NCBI GenBank assembly: GCA_002396805.1
Contig: DGYW01000065.1
Coordinates: 100,335-142,303 of the forward strand
From: Firmicutes bacterium UBA4996
Lineage (GTDB): Bacteria; Bacillota; Limnochordia; Darwinibacteriales; Darwinibacteriaceae
Length of the DNA stretch: 41,969 nt
Direction: 5' to 3'
Shown piece after piece: positions 15,398-23,485 of this stretch. The notes beneath the pieces are model-generated. The model did not search any database. It saw nothing but the letters and a program-made list of their open reading frames with translations, and was not told the origin of the DNA. Numbering within the stretch: the first letter of the stretch is position 1; the number at the start of each line of letters is the position of its first letter. The translations under genes and the position numbers were made by a program.

Positions 15398-16147
15398 TTA
15401 ATACACCTGACTTTCTTCGGCTATCTTAGCTATGATCAAAGAGTTTGTGGGTATGCGTTCACTACAATGGGGATCGCAGAGGCGACGAATGTATTCGGTG
15501 TTGCCGTTTTCCCAGGCGGCCACCACCGCGTTGCGAATAGCTGCTTCCACACCCCCACTGGTGGTTCTAAACTTTGTAGCCAAACTAGGATACATCTGTT
15601 TGGTCAAATTTCCGCCAAAGTAGCCGTCTTCTACACACATGAGAACCGCTTCCTTAAGGTAAAGAAATCCCTTATAATGTGGTGGTACACCCATAGTGTG
15701 TAATAGCTTGGTAATTCTCTGTTCCGTGTTTAGCGCAGATTCTTTGGTGCTAGCATGCTCGTGAGAAACCAGCGATGGGATTCCCCCACAGAATTGCCTA
15801 ATTCGTTGTGCTAGCATCTCTAAGCGAAAGGGTTTTAGGACAAAGTAGTCCGCTCCTAGAGCGGTCAAACGGGACATAAGACCATCAGTCCCAAAAGCTG
15901 TGATCACGATTACTTTGGGTCTTTTTGGAAGTTCTATCATTCGCAAGCGTTCCAGAACACCGATACCGTCTAAATAGGGCATGGTAACGTCTAAGAGCAT
16001 TAGATCATATTCTTCCTGCTGCGTAATTGCTAAAGCTCTCTCTCCATCGTGGGCTACACCCATTACTTCCAAATCGGGTTGAGCGTTTAGGTACTCTTCT
16101 AAGACCTGGCAAAGCTCCACATTATTGTCCACAATCAGAATCCGCAT
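15398..16147 (-). CDS. Spo0A-like response regulator with altered DNA-recognition helix
   Basis: This 249-aa protein has a receiver domain (phospho-acceptor D53 in LLDVTMPYLDG, T in VITAFG, K in FVLKPF) and a C-terminal Spo0A effector domain (ITKLLHTMGVPPHYKGFLYLKEAV, MYPSLATKF, PTNSLIIAKI). Differences from Bacillus Spo0A stand out. The acidic pair D10-D11 is D7-N8. In the recognition helix the positions equal to R211 and R214 are Gly and Ala, while E213 and R217 are kept. It may therefore be a paralogue with other targets rather than the master sporulation regulator. spoIVB, the usual neighbour, is absent. The gene lies 106 nt downstream of rsmB on the same strand. Confidence 0.85.
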   Translation of the reverse strand: MRILIVDNNVELCQVLEEYLNAQPDLEVMGVAHDGERALAITQQEEYDLMLLDVTMPYLDGIGVLERLRMIELPKRPKVIVITAFGTDGLMSRLTALGADYFVLKPFRLEMLAQRIRQFCGGIPSLVSHEHASTKESALNTEQRITKLLHTMGVPPHYKGFLYLKEAVLMCVEDGYFGGNLTKQMYPSLATKFRTTSGGVEAAIRNAVVAAWENGNTEYIRRLCDPHCSERIPTNSLIIAKIAEESQVY

Positions 16148-16253
16148 CTTTCCCCCTCCATTATTAGTTTACGTGTTAAATGTTTGACATTCATTGTTTA
16201 AATCCTGCAAATGTTGGCGGATTCTTTTCACGTTTGTTGAATTTTGGCTAAAA

Positions 16254-17591
16254 TTATAGTTTTCTAAAAACAGCTACGAAAAAACCATCTAAATGGTGAC
16301 GATGAGGTAAAAAAGTTCGGTACCAGTCAGGTTCCTCTCGATTTTGAGGAAACCACGACGGTAAGGGCTGACTAACGAAGTTATTACGGCTCGCTAGAAA
16401 CCAGCGAGCCACTTCTTGATTCTCCTGTTCCGTGAGAGTACAGGTAGAATAAACCAAGAATCCGCCACTTTGCACATAGTTGCTGGCCGTGTCCAAAATC
16501 TTGCGCTGAATGTTCTGAAGCTGCTCCAGCTCATGGAGGTTCTTGCGCCAACGAATATCTGGACGATGACGCATAGTTCCCAGACCAGAACAAGGTGCGT
16601 CCACCAATACCCGCGGTGCGGGCTTCAGTCCCAAAGGTTGGGTGGCATCCCCAGTCTTAGTAGTGATAATGGAGATCCCTAGCCTCCGGGCGTTTTCTTC
16701 GACCACTGCTAGTCGAGCTGAGTTTACATCAAAGGCTAAAATCCCTCCCCGATCCTCCATTAATTGAGCCAAGTGCGTTGTCTTACCTCCGGGAGCACTA
16801 CAAAGATCGTAGACCTGTTGCCCGGACTGCACCTGAAGGGCGTGGCCTGCTAAGACACTGCTTTCATCTTGAATGTAATAAAGACCCTGCGATAAAGCCG
16901 AATCTTGCAACACTTTGTTCGCTGGTTTAACCCGTAAAACTTCCGGGGCATAGCGCCCAGATTCTACATGTACACCTTGTTGTTCTAAGTAGTCGGTGAG
17001 TTTTTCTTGAGTAATGCGCAAAGTGTTGGTCCGCACATGCAATTCTGGCGGTTGATTCATGGCCAGACAAAGTGCCTCGGTTTCTTCAAACCCCCACTGA
17101 CCTATCCACTGTTCAATAACCCACTCGGGAAAGGAGTATCTTAGGCTTAGATGTTCCACTGGTCTCGCTTCAAAAGGCGGATAGGCAATCTGTTTCTGAT
17201 TTTTGACCACTTGCCTGAGGATGGCATTTGTAAAGTTAGCGACACCCTGATGTTCAAAAAGGCGAGCGAGTTTCACCGCTTCATTAACAGCAGCTGAATC
17301 AGGCACTCGGTCTAAATAGAGGATCTGATAGGCACCCACTCGGAGAGTGTTTAGAACGTTCGGTTTTAACTTATGGAGTGGGCGTTTACTAAAAAGGCTT
17401 AACACATAGTCTAAGTTTTTTTGCATGCGTACAGTACCGTAGACAAGTTCAGTATACAAGCCTTGATCCAAACTGGATAAGTCATTTTCGCGCAAATGCA
17501 AATCGAGGACTTCCCGTAGGAAGTCCTCCGTAGCCTCCAGGCTGCTCAAAGTCAAGACGGCAAGTTGGCGAGGATTGGTTACTTTGCTCAT
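16254..17591 (-). CDS. rsmB: 16S rRNA (cytosine-967-C5)-methyltransferase RsmB
   Basis: This 445-aa protein has an N-terminal NusB-like RNA-binding domain (LAVLTLSSLEATEDFLREVL to about residue 145) and a C-terminal methyltransferase. The SAM site is DLCSAPGGKTTHLAQ; catalytic cysteines lie in VDAPCSGLGTMRHRPDIRW and YSTCTLTEQEN. The ATG at 17591 shares a base with the upstream stop (TGATG), which implies coupling; a TTG one codon earlier is also open. In Bacillus rlmN follows directly. Here a 2.4-kb block of unrelated genes comes between them. Confidence 0.95.
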   Translation of the reverse strand: MSKVTNPRQLAVLTLSSLEATEDFLREVLDLHLRENDLSSLDQGLYTELVYGTVRMQKNLDYVLSLFSKRPLHKLKPNVLNTLRVGAYQILYLDRVPDSAAVNEAVKLARLFEHQGVANFTNAILRQVVKNQKQIAYPPFEARPVEHLSLRYSFPEWVIEQWIGQWGFEETEALCLAMNQPPELHVRTNTLRITQEKLTDYLEQQGVHVESGRYAPEVLRVKPANKVLQDSALSQGLYYIQDESSVLAGHALQVQSGQQVYDLCSAPGGKTTHLAQLMEDRGGILAFDVNSARLAVVEENARRLGISIITTKTGDATQPLGLKPAPRVLVDAPCSGLGTMRHRPDIRWRKNLHELEQLQNIQRKILDTASNYVQSGGFLVYSTCTLTEQENQEVARWFLASRNNFVSQPLPSWFPQNREEPDWYRTFLPHRHHLDGFFVAVFRKL

Positions 17592-18271
17592 CAATCTCGT
17601 CTCTGTCCTCTCAGAATTAGTAAACGAATCAATTGCGTAGCCGCCACTGCAGTAGCTGCCACATAGGTGAGAGCAGCCGCATTGAGGACCGCTTTCGCCT
17701 TTGGCACTTCTGCCCGGTTGAGATAGCCCCCTTCATCTAAAAAAGCAACGGCCCGACGAGAAGCGTTAAACTCCACCGGCAAGGTCACCACCTGAAAAGC
17801 CAAGGCCGCAATGAAAAACCAAATGCCCACTAACATGAGGGTATCGAAGCTAAAGATGAAACCCGCCATGAACAGAGGAAAGGCCATTTGAGAACCGATG
17901 GATGCAATCGGAAACAGATTACTCCGTAGGCCCAGGGGACCGTAATTATGGGCATGCTGCACCGCATGACCAACTTCGTGGGCCGCCACACCAAGGGCCG
18001 CCACACTTGTTCCACCATAAATATCTGGAGACAAACGAACGGTACGATCTCTTGGATCATAGTGATCTGACAAACGGCCTCCAGTTCGTTCTACACTGAC
18101 ATTTTGTAACCCGTGATCATCTAAAATCCTACGCGCTACTTGAGCTCCAGTTAGACCCGCATAAGAACGCTCCCGCAAATAACGATTAAAAGTACTGTTT
18201 ACCTTAAACTGCGCATACATGGCAAAAAACAAAGCGGGAAGTACCAAAATGAATGTTGGATCGTAAAACAT
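17591..18271 (-). CDS. Membrane zinc metallopeptidase (YugP family)
   Basis: This 226-aa protein has an N-terminal membrane segment (DPTFILVLPALFFAMYAQF), the zinc motif HEVGH in AAHEVGHAVQHA, and further hydrophobic spans in the C-terminal half. GGRLSDHYDPRDRTVRLSPDIYGGTS precedes the active site, as in YugP. The cellular substrate of this family is not established. I start at ATG 18271, after GGAGGAGTAGAA; a start 9 codons upstream lacks a site. It sits between fmt and rsmB, which are adjacent in Bacillus. Confidence 0.9.
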   Translation of the reverse strand: MFYDPTFILVLPALFFAMYAQFKVNSTFNRYLRERSYAGLTGAQVARRILDDHGLQNVSVERTGGRLSDHYDPRDRTVRLSPDIYGGTSVAALGVAAHEVGHAVQHAHNYGPLGLRSNLFPIASIGSQMAFPLFMAGFIFSFDTLMLVGIWFFIAALAFQVVTLPVEFNASRRAVAFLDEGGYLNRAEVPKAKAVLNAAALTYVAATAVAATQLIRLLILRGQRRD

Positions 18272-18273
18272 TT

Positions 18274-19206
18274 CTACTCCTCCTGTCTCTGTAAACAATC
18301 ACCGACGTTGAGACGCAATCCGTTAGCAAAATCCTGGCCAGAAACTGCTTTGGAGTTAGGTCTTTGTAACTCTTGTAATAGCAAAGCTCCTTCACCACAG
18401 CCAACTACCAAACCCCGATCCTGAACTGCTAGAATACAACCAGGCGACCCCGATTGCTCCACCGCTACCGCTTGCCAGATCTTAACGCTCTCCCCGGCAA
18501 TTAAAGTATGGGCACCTGGCCAGGGATTCATACCCCGAATGAGATTAACCAACTCCAGAGCCGGGCGAGAAAAATCTACATATGCATCTTCTCGGCTCAA
18601 TTTAAAAGCAAAGGTGGCCTTGGCGTGATCTTGAGGGATCCGTGGTGCTTGACCTGTTTCAATTTGTCTTAAGGTCTCGCTCAACAAAATTGCCCCTTTT
18701 TCCATGAGGCGATCATGGAGTGTTCCAGCCGTATCATGTGGATAGATGGGCTCTTCTGCCTGCAAGATCAGATCACCTGCATCCCACTCTTCACTCAAAT
18801 ACATGGTGGATACTCCTGTGATATTCTCGCCTTGGACTATAGCTGCATTAATGGGGGCGGCTCCCCTGTATTTGGGTAGCAAAGAGCTATGAACATTGAT
18901 ACATCCAAACTTAGGCATCTCTAGCAAGCGAGTGGGAATCTTTTGACCAAAGGCTACTACCACAAACAAATCCGCACCATAGGTCTCAAGCTTATCTATG
19001 AACTCTGGATTGGCAATCCGTTCTGGCTGTAATATCTCTAGCCCGCGTTTTAGAGCCCAACTTTTGACTGGAGAATAGGTGATTCGTTGCCCACGCCCGC
19101 GCCGGCGATCAGGCTGGGTAACTACTGCTACCACTTCATGTTCCTCTGCCACTACCTCAAGGCTGGGCACCGCAAAATCGGGTGTCCCCATAAAGATTAT
19201 TCTCAT
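18274..19206 (-). CDS. fmt: Methionyl-tRNA formyltransferase
   Basis: The enzyme formylates initiator Met-tRNA with 10-formyl-tetrahydrofolate. In 310 aa the N-terminal domain carries IIFMGTPDFAVPSL, NVHSSLLPKYRGAAPINAAI with the catalytic Asn and His, and EEWDAGDLILQ with the catalytic Asp. A C-terminal tRNA-binding OB-fold follows (from about residue 205). It starts at the base after the def stop codon, giving the common def-fmt pair, and ends 2 nt before the peptidase gene. Confidence 0.96.
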   Translation of the reverse strand: MRIIFMGTPDFAVPSLEVVAEEHEVVAVVTQPDRRRGRGQRITYSPVKSWALKRGLEILQPERIANPEFIDKLETYGADLFVVVAFGQKIPTRLLEMPKFGCINVHSSLLPKYRGAAPINAAIVQGENITGVSTMYLSEEWDAGDLILQAEEPIYPHDTAGTLHDRLMEKGAILLSETLRQIETGQAPRIPQDHAKATFAFKLSREDAYVDFSRPALELVNLIRGMNPWPGAHTLIAGESVKIWQAVAVEQSGSPGCILAVQDRGLVVGCGEGALLLQELQRPNSKAVSGQDFANGLRLNVGDCLQRQEE

Positions 19207-19686
19207 TTACTCACCCTCTTCTTCATCCCCAACTTCGATTGTGGCCTCACCAAGCATCTTACTAACCATTAGTACACCATCTAGGTGATCAATTTCGTGC
19301 TGTAAAGCCCTCGCCAACAAACCATCAGCCGGGATCCGTATACTCTTGCCCTTTTCATTTAGTCCTGTTACTACCACATTACTCGAGCGCTTCACATATA
19401 CCCAACGCTCGGGAACACTTAAGCAACCTTCCACATCAATCTCTTCTCCTTCAGCTGCGCTAATCACAGGATTGATGAGAACAATGGGACCTTCTCCCAC
19501 ATCTAAGACAATGATCCGTTCGCTAACACCAACCTGTGGAGCAGCTAAACCCACCCCATTAGCATCGTACATGGTTTCTAACATATCATTGACTAATTTC
19601 ACCGTTCTCTTGGTGATTTTAGTAACTTCTTTGGCTTGTTCCTCCAAAACAGGATGTCCAATAGTCACGATCTCTAACTTCGCCAT
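19207..19686 (-). CDS. def: Peptide deformylase
   Basis: The enzyme removes the N-terminal formyl group from nascent proteins. All three motifs are present: GVGLAAPQVG, EGCLSVP and HEIDHLDG, whose Cys and two His bind the metal and whose Glu is catalytic. The product is 159 aa with an acidic tail (GDEEEGE). The ATG at 19686 follows GAGGTGG; an in-frame start five codons earlier is less likely. It directly abuts fmt. Confidence 0.96.
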   Translation of the reverse strand: MAKLEIVTIGHPVLEEQAKEVTKITKRTVKLVNDMLETMYDANGVGLAAPQVGVSERIIVLDVGEGPIVLINPVISAAEGEEIDVEGCLSVPERWVYVKRSSNVVVTGLNEKGKSIRIPADGLLARALQHEIDHLDGVLMVSKMLGEATIEVGDEEEGE

Positions 19687-19729
19687 TGGCTTCCACCTCA
19701 ATTCAATCTATCTATATATTATAGCATAT

Positions 19730-21925
19730 TTACAACATAAACAAAGGGTCAGTGTCCACAACAACCTGGACTGATGCATCTAGTTGGGGCAATTCTCGTA
19801 GGAGTGCGCCCAATGGCTGAGGCGACTTTAGTAATAATTGCCAACGATAGCGCCCTTGAATGCGGCCAATAGGTGCCGGCGATGGTCCAAGAATGCTCGA
19901 TGTGGGCAGACCGCGATCCAATAGGTAATTGTGAATCTCCCGCGCTACTTCTTCTGTTTGTACCATCGGACCACTGCACAAAATCCTAGTTAATTGTTGA
20001 AACGGTGGATAGCCCAGACTACGGCGGAAGCTGATTTCTTGACGATAAAAACCTAGAAAATCATGGTTTTGGGCACATCGGATGGAAAAGTGGTGGGGAT
20101 CATACGCCTGGATGATTACCCTGCCTGGTTGATCACCACGTCCACTACGTCCTGCCACCTGGGTTAACAGTTGGAAGGTCCGTTCTGCAGCCCTAATGTC
20201 CGGAAAGTTCAGACCCAAATCGGCACTTAATACCCCCACCAAGGTCACCTTGGGAAAGTCCAAACCCTTGGCCACCATTTGGGTACCCACCAAGATTTGG
20301 GCACGACCATCAGAGAACGCTTGTAAGATGCGAGCGTGTGCACCCTTCCGTCTGGTGGTATCTGCATCGAGACGGAGTGTCTTCAGGTTCGGAAACTCTT
20401 CCTTTAGCACCGCTTCCACCTGTTCTGTTCCGACTCCAAACTGACGCAAATAAGGGGAAGCACAACTCGGACAACGCTTAGGCAAAATCTCACGGTGCAG
20501 ACAATAGTGGCAATGTAAGCGATTATCCCTCTGATGATAGGTAAGGGACACCTGGCAATTTGGACAGTGCACGACATGACCGCACTCCCGACAAAGCACG
20601 AAAGAGGCGTAGCCCCGACGGTTCAAAAGAATAATGGCTTGTTCGTCCCCTAAGCCAAGCTGAGCAAGAGCATCCCTTAAGGGTGTACTCAACATGGAAC
20701 GGTTACCCTGTTCAAACTGTTCTCGCATATCCACCACATCCACATGTGGCAAGGGCCGAGATTCCACCCTCATAGTTAATTCAACCAAACTGTAATTACC
20801 CTGTAAGGCCTGGTGATAGCTCTCTAATGCAGGGGTGGCACTACCTAACAACACCTGTCCTTGGACTAATGCACAACGTTTGATAGCCACATCCCTAGTA
20901 TGATAACGAATCGAACCCTCTTCTTGCTTATAAGTTCCCTCATGTTCTTCATCTAGGACAATCAAACCTAAATTGGGAGTCGGTGCGAATACAGCGGAGC
21001 GTGCGCCAACCACCACATCAACTTCGCCACGGTAGATCTTCCACCATTGATCAAAACGCTCCCCTGGCGATAGGGCACTGTGCAAAACAGTTACTCTATC
21101 ACCAAAGCGGGTGCCAAAGCGATTGACCGTTTGGGGAGTCAAGGCTATCTCAGGAACCAAGACGATGGCCTGTTTGCCCTGGGCGATCACCTCGCTAATG
21201 ATCCGTAAATAGACCTCAGTTTTGCCACTGCCTGTGACTCCGTGAATTAAAACCGGTCGCCTTTGCCCTTGGATCTCCTTTGTAATCAGTCGACAGGCAC
21301 TGGCCTGTTCTGGCGTGAGAGTTAAGGCGGGATCTGAGACTGTGTCCCAATCCACCACCCGCTCCATAGCTGCAATATCTATGGAAATAACACCTAGTTG
21401 TTCCAGACTTTGCAGGGTGGAATAGCTCGTTTGCGACCTTTGCACTAATTCGGAGGCCAACATCTGTGGTTGACCCTGCAGCACCTCTAGCACCCGTCTT
21501 TGGGCCGTGGCATTAGCCCGTAATTGTGGATTTCTCTCCACTAAGGATACCACTTGTTGGGTCTTTACACCCACTCGCTCTTTTCCGTAGCGGTAACCCG
21601 GAGGCAACATGTATTGGAGTGCTTCCGATAAAAGACCCGCATAGTGACGGTGCATCCACTGTCCTAATTCTACTAAGGATGGCAAGATAATGGGCTGGGG
21701 ATCAAGGGGCTTAATAATCTCTCTCAGTCGGTCCTCCGAGATCTCCAATTTAGAAGTAAGGTCCACCACATAACCCTCTAGTTTGCGGTGGCCAAAGGGA
21801 ACTAAGACGCGATGACCGATTTGCAGAACATCTTGATATTTAGAAGGAATGGCATACTGAAAAACCCGATCCACCGCAGTGGCCCTCACATCTACAATCA
21901 CCCCTGCATAAGAATGACTTGTCAT
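19730..21925 (-). CDS. priA: Primosomal protein N', replication restart helicase PriA
   Basis: PriA reloads the replisome at repaired forks. The 731-aa product has the N-terminal DNA-binding domain, Walker A in HGVTGSGKTEVYLR, DEEH, helicase motifs through GTQMVAKGLDFPKV and QVAGRSGRG, and eight zinc-binding Cys between CRECGHVVHCPNCQ and CHYCLHREILPKRCPSC. I prefer the second of two adjacent ATGs (21925), 7 nt after GGAGG. A terminator hairpin ends just before that ribosome site. coaBC, usual between rpoZ and priA, is absent. Confidence 0.95.
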   Translation of the reverse strand: MTSHSYAGVIVDVRATAVDRVFQYAIPSKYQDVLQIGHRVLVPFGHRKLEGYVVDLTSKLEISEDRLREIIKPLDPQPIILPSLVELGQWMHRHYAGLLSEALQYMLPPGYRYGKERVGVKTQQVVSLVERNPQLRANATAQRRVLEVLQGQPQMLASELVQRSQTSYSTLQSLEQLGVISIDIAAMERVVDWDTVSDPALTLTPEQASACRLITKEIQGQRRPVLIHGVTGSGKTEVYLRIISEVIAQGKQAIVLVPEIALTPQTVNRFGTRFGDRVTVLHSALSPGERFDQWWKIYRGEVDVVVGARSAVFAPTPNLGLIVLDEEHEGTYKQEEGSIRYHTRDVAIKRCALVQGQVLLGSATPALESYHQALQGNYSLVELTMRVESRPLPHVDVVDMREQFEQGNRSMLSTPLRDALAQLGLGDEQAIILLNRRGYASFVLCRECGHVVHCPNCQVSLTYHQRDNRLHCHYCLHREILPKRCPSCASPYLRQFGVGTEQVEAVLKEEFPNLKTLRLDADTTRRKGAHARILQAFSDGRAQILVGTQMVAKGLDFPKVTLVGVLSADLGLNFPDIRAAERTFQLLTQVAGRSGRGDQPGRVIIQAYDPHHFSIRCAQNHDFLGFYRQEISFRRSLGYPPFQQLTRILCSGPMVQTEEVAREIHNYLLDRGLPTSSILGPSPAPIGRIQGRYRWQLLLKSPQPLGALLRELPQLDASVQVVVDTDPLFML

Positions 21926-21938
21926 CATCTCACCTCCC

Positions 21939-21969
21939 AAAAAAACAACCTGTGGCCTCAACCACAGGT
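21939..21969 (-). terminator. Terminator or attenuator between rpoZ and priA
   Basis: On the minus strand ACCTGTGG (21955-21948 complement side) pairs with CCACAGGT in a perfect 8-bp stem (21948-21955 with 21962-21969), followed by a T-run (21945-21939). The run leads straight into the priA ribosome site, with no room for a new promoter in between. Confidence 0.75.
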
Positions 21970-21982
21970 AACCGCAGAAACG

Positions 21983-22159
21983 TTATACCGGCTTTTTCTG
22001 ATTCCAGTGGATTTTGCCTGACTCCAACTCTTCAATGGCAATTGTCACCGGTTTGGTAGCTGCTCCTGTCACAACTGGAGGAACACCGTCAATTATCTGC
22101 CGGGCTCTTTTCGCAACAACAACAATCGAGGTATAACGATTAATTCGTTCACGTTGCAC
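21983..22159 (-). CDS. rpoZ: RNA polymerase omega subunit
   Basis: A short ORF of 58 codons starts GTG at 22159 (AGGGGGAG lies 7 nt upstream) and ends TAA at 21983. It reads QRERINRYTSIVVVAKRARQ, then a loop, KPVTIAIEELESGKI and a short basic end: the omega core that helps assemble the beta-prime subunit. It overlaps the end of gmk by 11 nt in another frame, matching the conserved gmk-rpoZ order. It is close to the minimum length of the family. Confidence 0.92.
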   Translation of the reverse strand: MQRERINRYTSIVVVAKRARQIIDGVPPVVTGAATKPVTIAIEELESGKIHWNQKKPV

Positions 22160-22814
22160 TAACTTGCTCCCCCTTCCATACGCGTTCTAACTGGTTGGCA
22201 TCGATCCTACTCACTTTAGACCATTCGCTTAAAATGATTCGCCGCAACTGTTCGGCGGCTTGACCCAAATCGTCATTAACGATGAAATAGTCATAATCCA
22301 CTATATGCTTAATCTCTTCTTGAGATTTGGCTAAGCGTTGTTTAATTACCTCTTCAGAATCGGAGCCCCGTAGTTTAAGACGCTTGCTTAGTTCTTCCCA
22401 AGTGGGAGGCAATAAAAACACGAAAACCGCTTCAGGCATTTTCTCCCGAATTTGCGCGGCGCCTTGAATATCAATATCCATAATAACTGCATTACCTAAG
22501 CAAATCTGATCATAGACAAAACTTTTGGGTGTTCCATAACGATAGCCCACGAAGGTAGCCCATTCTAGTAACTGGTCTGCCTCGAGCATCTGGTCAAACT
22601 CTTCTTCGGTTCTGAAGAAATAATTAACCGCGTCAACTTCCCCTGAACGCGGTGGACGGGTTGTGACGCTAATGGAATACTTTAAATTGGGGATAGTAGG
22701 AAAAACAGCATTCATGACAGAATTCTTACCAGCCCCACTAGGACCTGAAAGCACAATAAGAAAACCATCCGTCTGTAACCCACTATCCCTGATATTCTTC
22801 AGTGTACCTTTCAA
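22149..22814 (-). CDS. gmk: Guanylate kinase
   Basis: The enzyme phosphorylates GMP to GDP. The P-loop is GPSGAGKNSVM, where most relatives have GKGT, a mild departure that keeps the Lys. SVTTRPPRSGEVDAVNYFF and EWATFVGYRYGTP bind GMP, and IDIQGAAQIREKMPEAVFVFLLPP forms the core. Length is 221 aa. The start appears to be TTG at 22814; AGGGGG lies 11 nt before it, rather far. It lies between remA and rpoZ as in Bacillus. Confidence 0.95.
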   Translation of the reverse strand: MKGTLKNIRDSGLQTDGFLIVLSGPSGAGKNSVMNAVFPTIPNLKYSISVTTRPPRSGEVDAVNYFFRTEEEFDQMLEADQLLEWATFVGYRYGTPKSFVYDQICLGNAVIMDIDIQGAAQIREKMPEAVFVFLLPPTWEELSKRLKLRGSDSEEVIKQRLAKSQEEIKHIVDYDYFIVNDDLGQAAEQLRRIILSEWSKVSRIDANQLERVWKGEQVSAT

Positions 22815-22829
22815 TTCAGCAGCAGCCCC

Positions 22830-23096
22830 CTACTTTTCATTAGGTTCAATATTATCTTTACTAGTTAAACGGTGTGCCACAGTCTCGGGTTGCACTGCTG
22901 ATAAAATAACGTGATCACTATCAGCGATAATAACTGCCCTAGTACGTCTGCCATAGGTGGCATCAATGAGCATGCCACGATCCCTGGCCTCTTGCACCAT
23001 GCGCTTAATTGGAGCCGATTCAGGGCTTACAATGGCCACAATTCTATTTGCTGCCACGATATTACCGAAACCTATGTTAATTAACCTAATCCCCAT
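22830..23096 (-). CDS. remA: RemA family DNA-binding regulator (DUF370)
   Basis: This 88-aa protein begins MGIRLINIGFGNIVAANRIVAIVSPESAPIKR and contains ATYGRRTRAVIIADSDHVILSA, the RemA core. In Bacillus RemA is a ring-forming DNA-binding protein that activates matrix and osmoprotection genes. The ATG follows AAAAGGGGCTGATTAG. It lies between the mIHF gene and gmk, its normal place before gmk. Confidence 0.92.
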   Translation of the reverse strand: MGIRLINIGFGNIVAANRIVAIVSPESAPIKRMVQEARDRGMLIDATYGRRTRAVIIADSDHVILSAVQPETVAHRLTSKDNIEPNEK

Positions 23097-23118
23097 CTAA
23101 TCAGCCCCTTTTGTGCCC

Positions 23119-23427
23119 TTATCCCAATCTCTTGAGCAGTTCGTCTTTTTGACGAGTGCCTAGACCCTGCACCCGACGATTCTCGTTAATACCAATCTCT
23201 CTCATTACTTTTTCGGAAGTGACTTTACCCACTTGTGGTAAGGATTGGAGTAGATATGTGACGCGCATTCTAGCTATAACTTCATCGTCGGCTTGATCTA
23301 AGACTTCTTGTAGGGTTAGATTACCGCGTTTCAGCTGCGCACGCAACTCAGCCCTCTTGCTCCTCATATCCTGGGCCTTTTTCAAGGCTTCCAACTTTTC
23401 TTCCTGGGTCAAATGTGGTAGTGACAA
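23119..23427 (-). CDS. mihF: Actinobacterial-type integration host factor (mIHF)
   Basis: This 102-aa basic protein matches the mIHF pattern: LPHLTQEEKLEALKKAQ at the N-terminus, RAELRAQLKRGNLTLQEVL, then LLQSLPQVGKVTSEKVMREIGI, a helix-two-turn-helix, and RRVQGLGTRQKDELLKRLG. In mycobacteria and streptomycetes it binds and shapes DNA and supports phage integration and nucleoid structure. I choose TTG at 23427, 8 nt after AAGGAGG; upstream in-frame starts overlap that site or lack one. In the usual Bacillota order yicC is followed directly by remA, so this gene is inserted. Confidence 0.9.
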   Translation of the reverse strand: MSLPHLTQEEKLEALKKAQDMRSKRAELRAQLKRGNLTLQEVLDQADDEVIARMRVTYLLQSLPQVGKVTSEKVMREIGINENRRVQGLGTRQKDELLKRLG

Positions 23428-23485
23428 TTTGCTCACCTCCTTTTGCATCGAATCATCAGCAAGAAACACTATCTGGAAACTAGAA

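Noticed and set aside
16148..16253. Sigma-H promoter before the Spo0A-like gene
   Set aside because: An AGGATTT block resembles a -35 element, but the only nearby GAAT is too close to be its -10.
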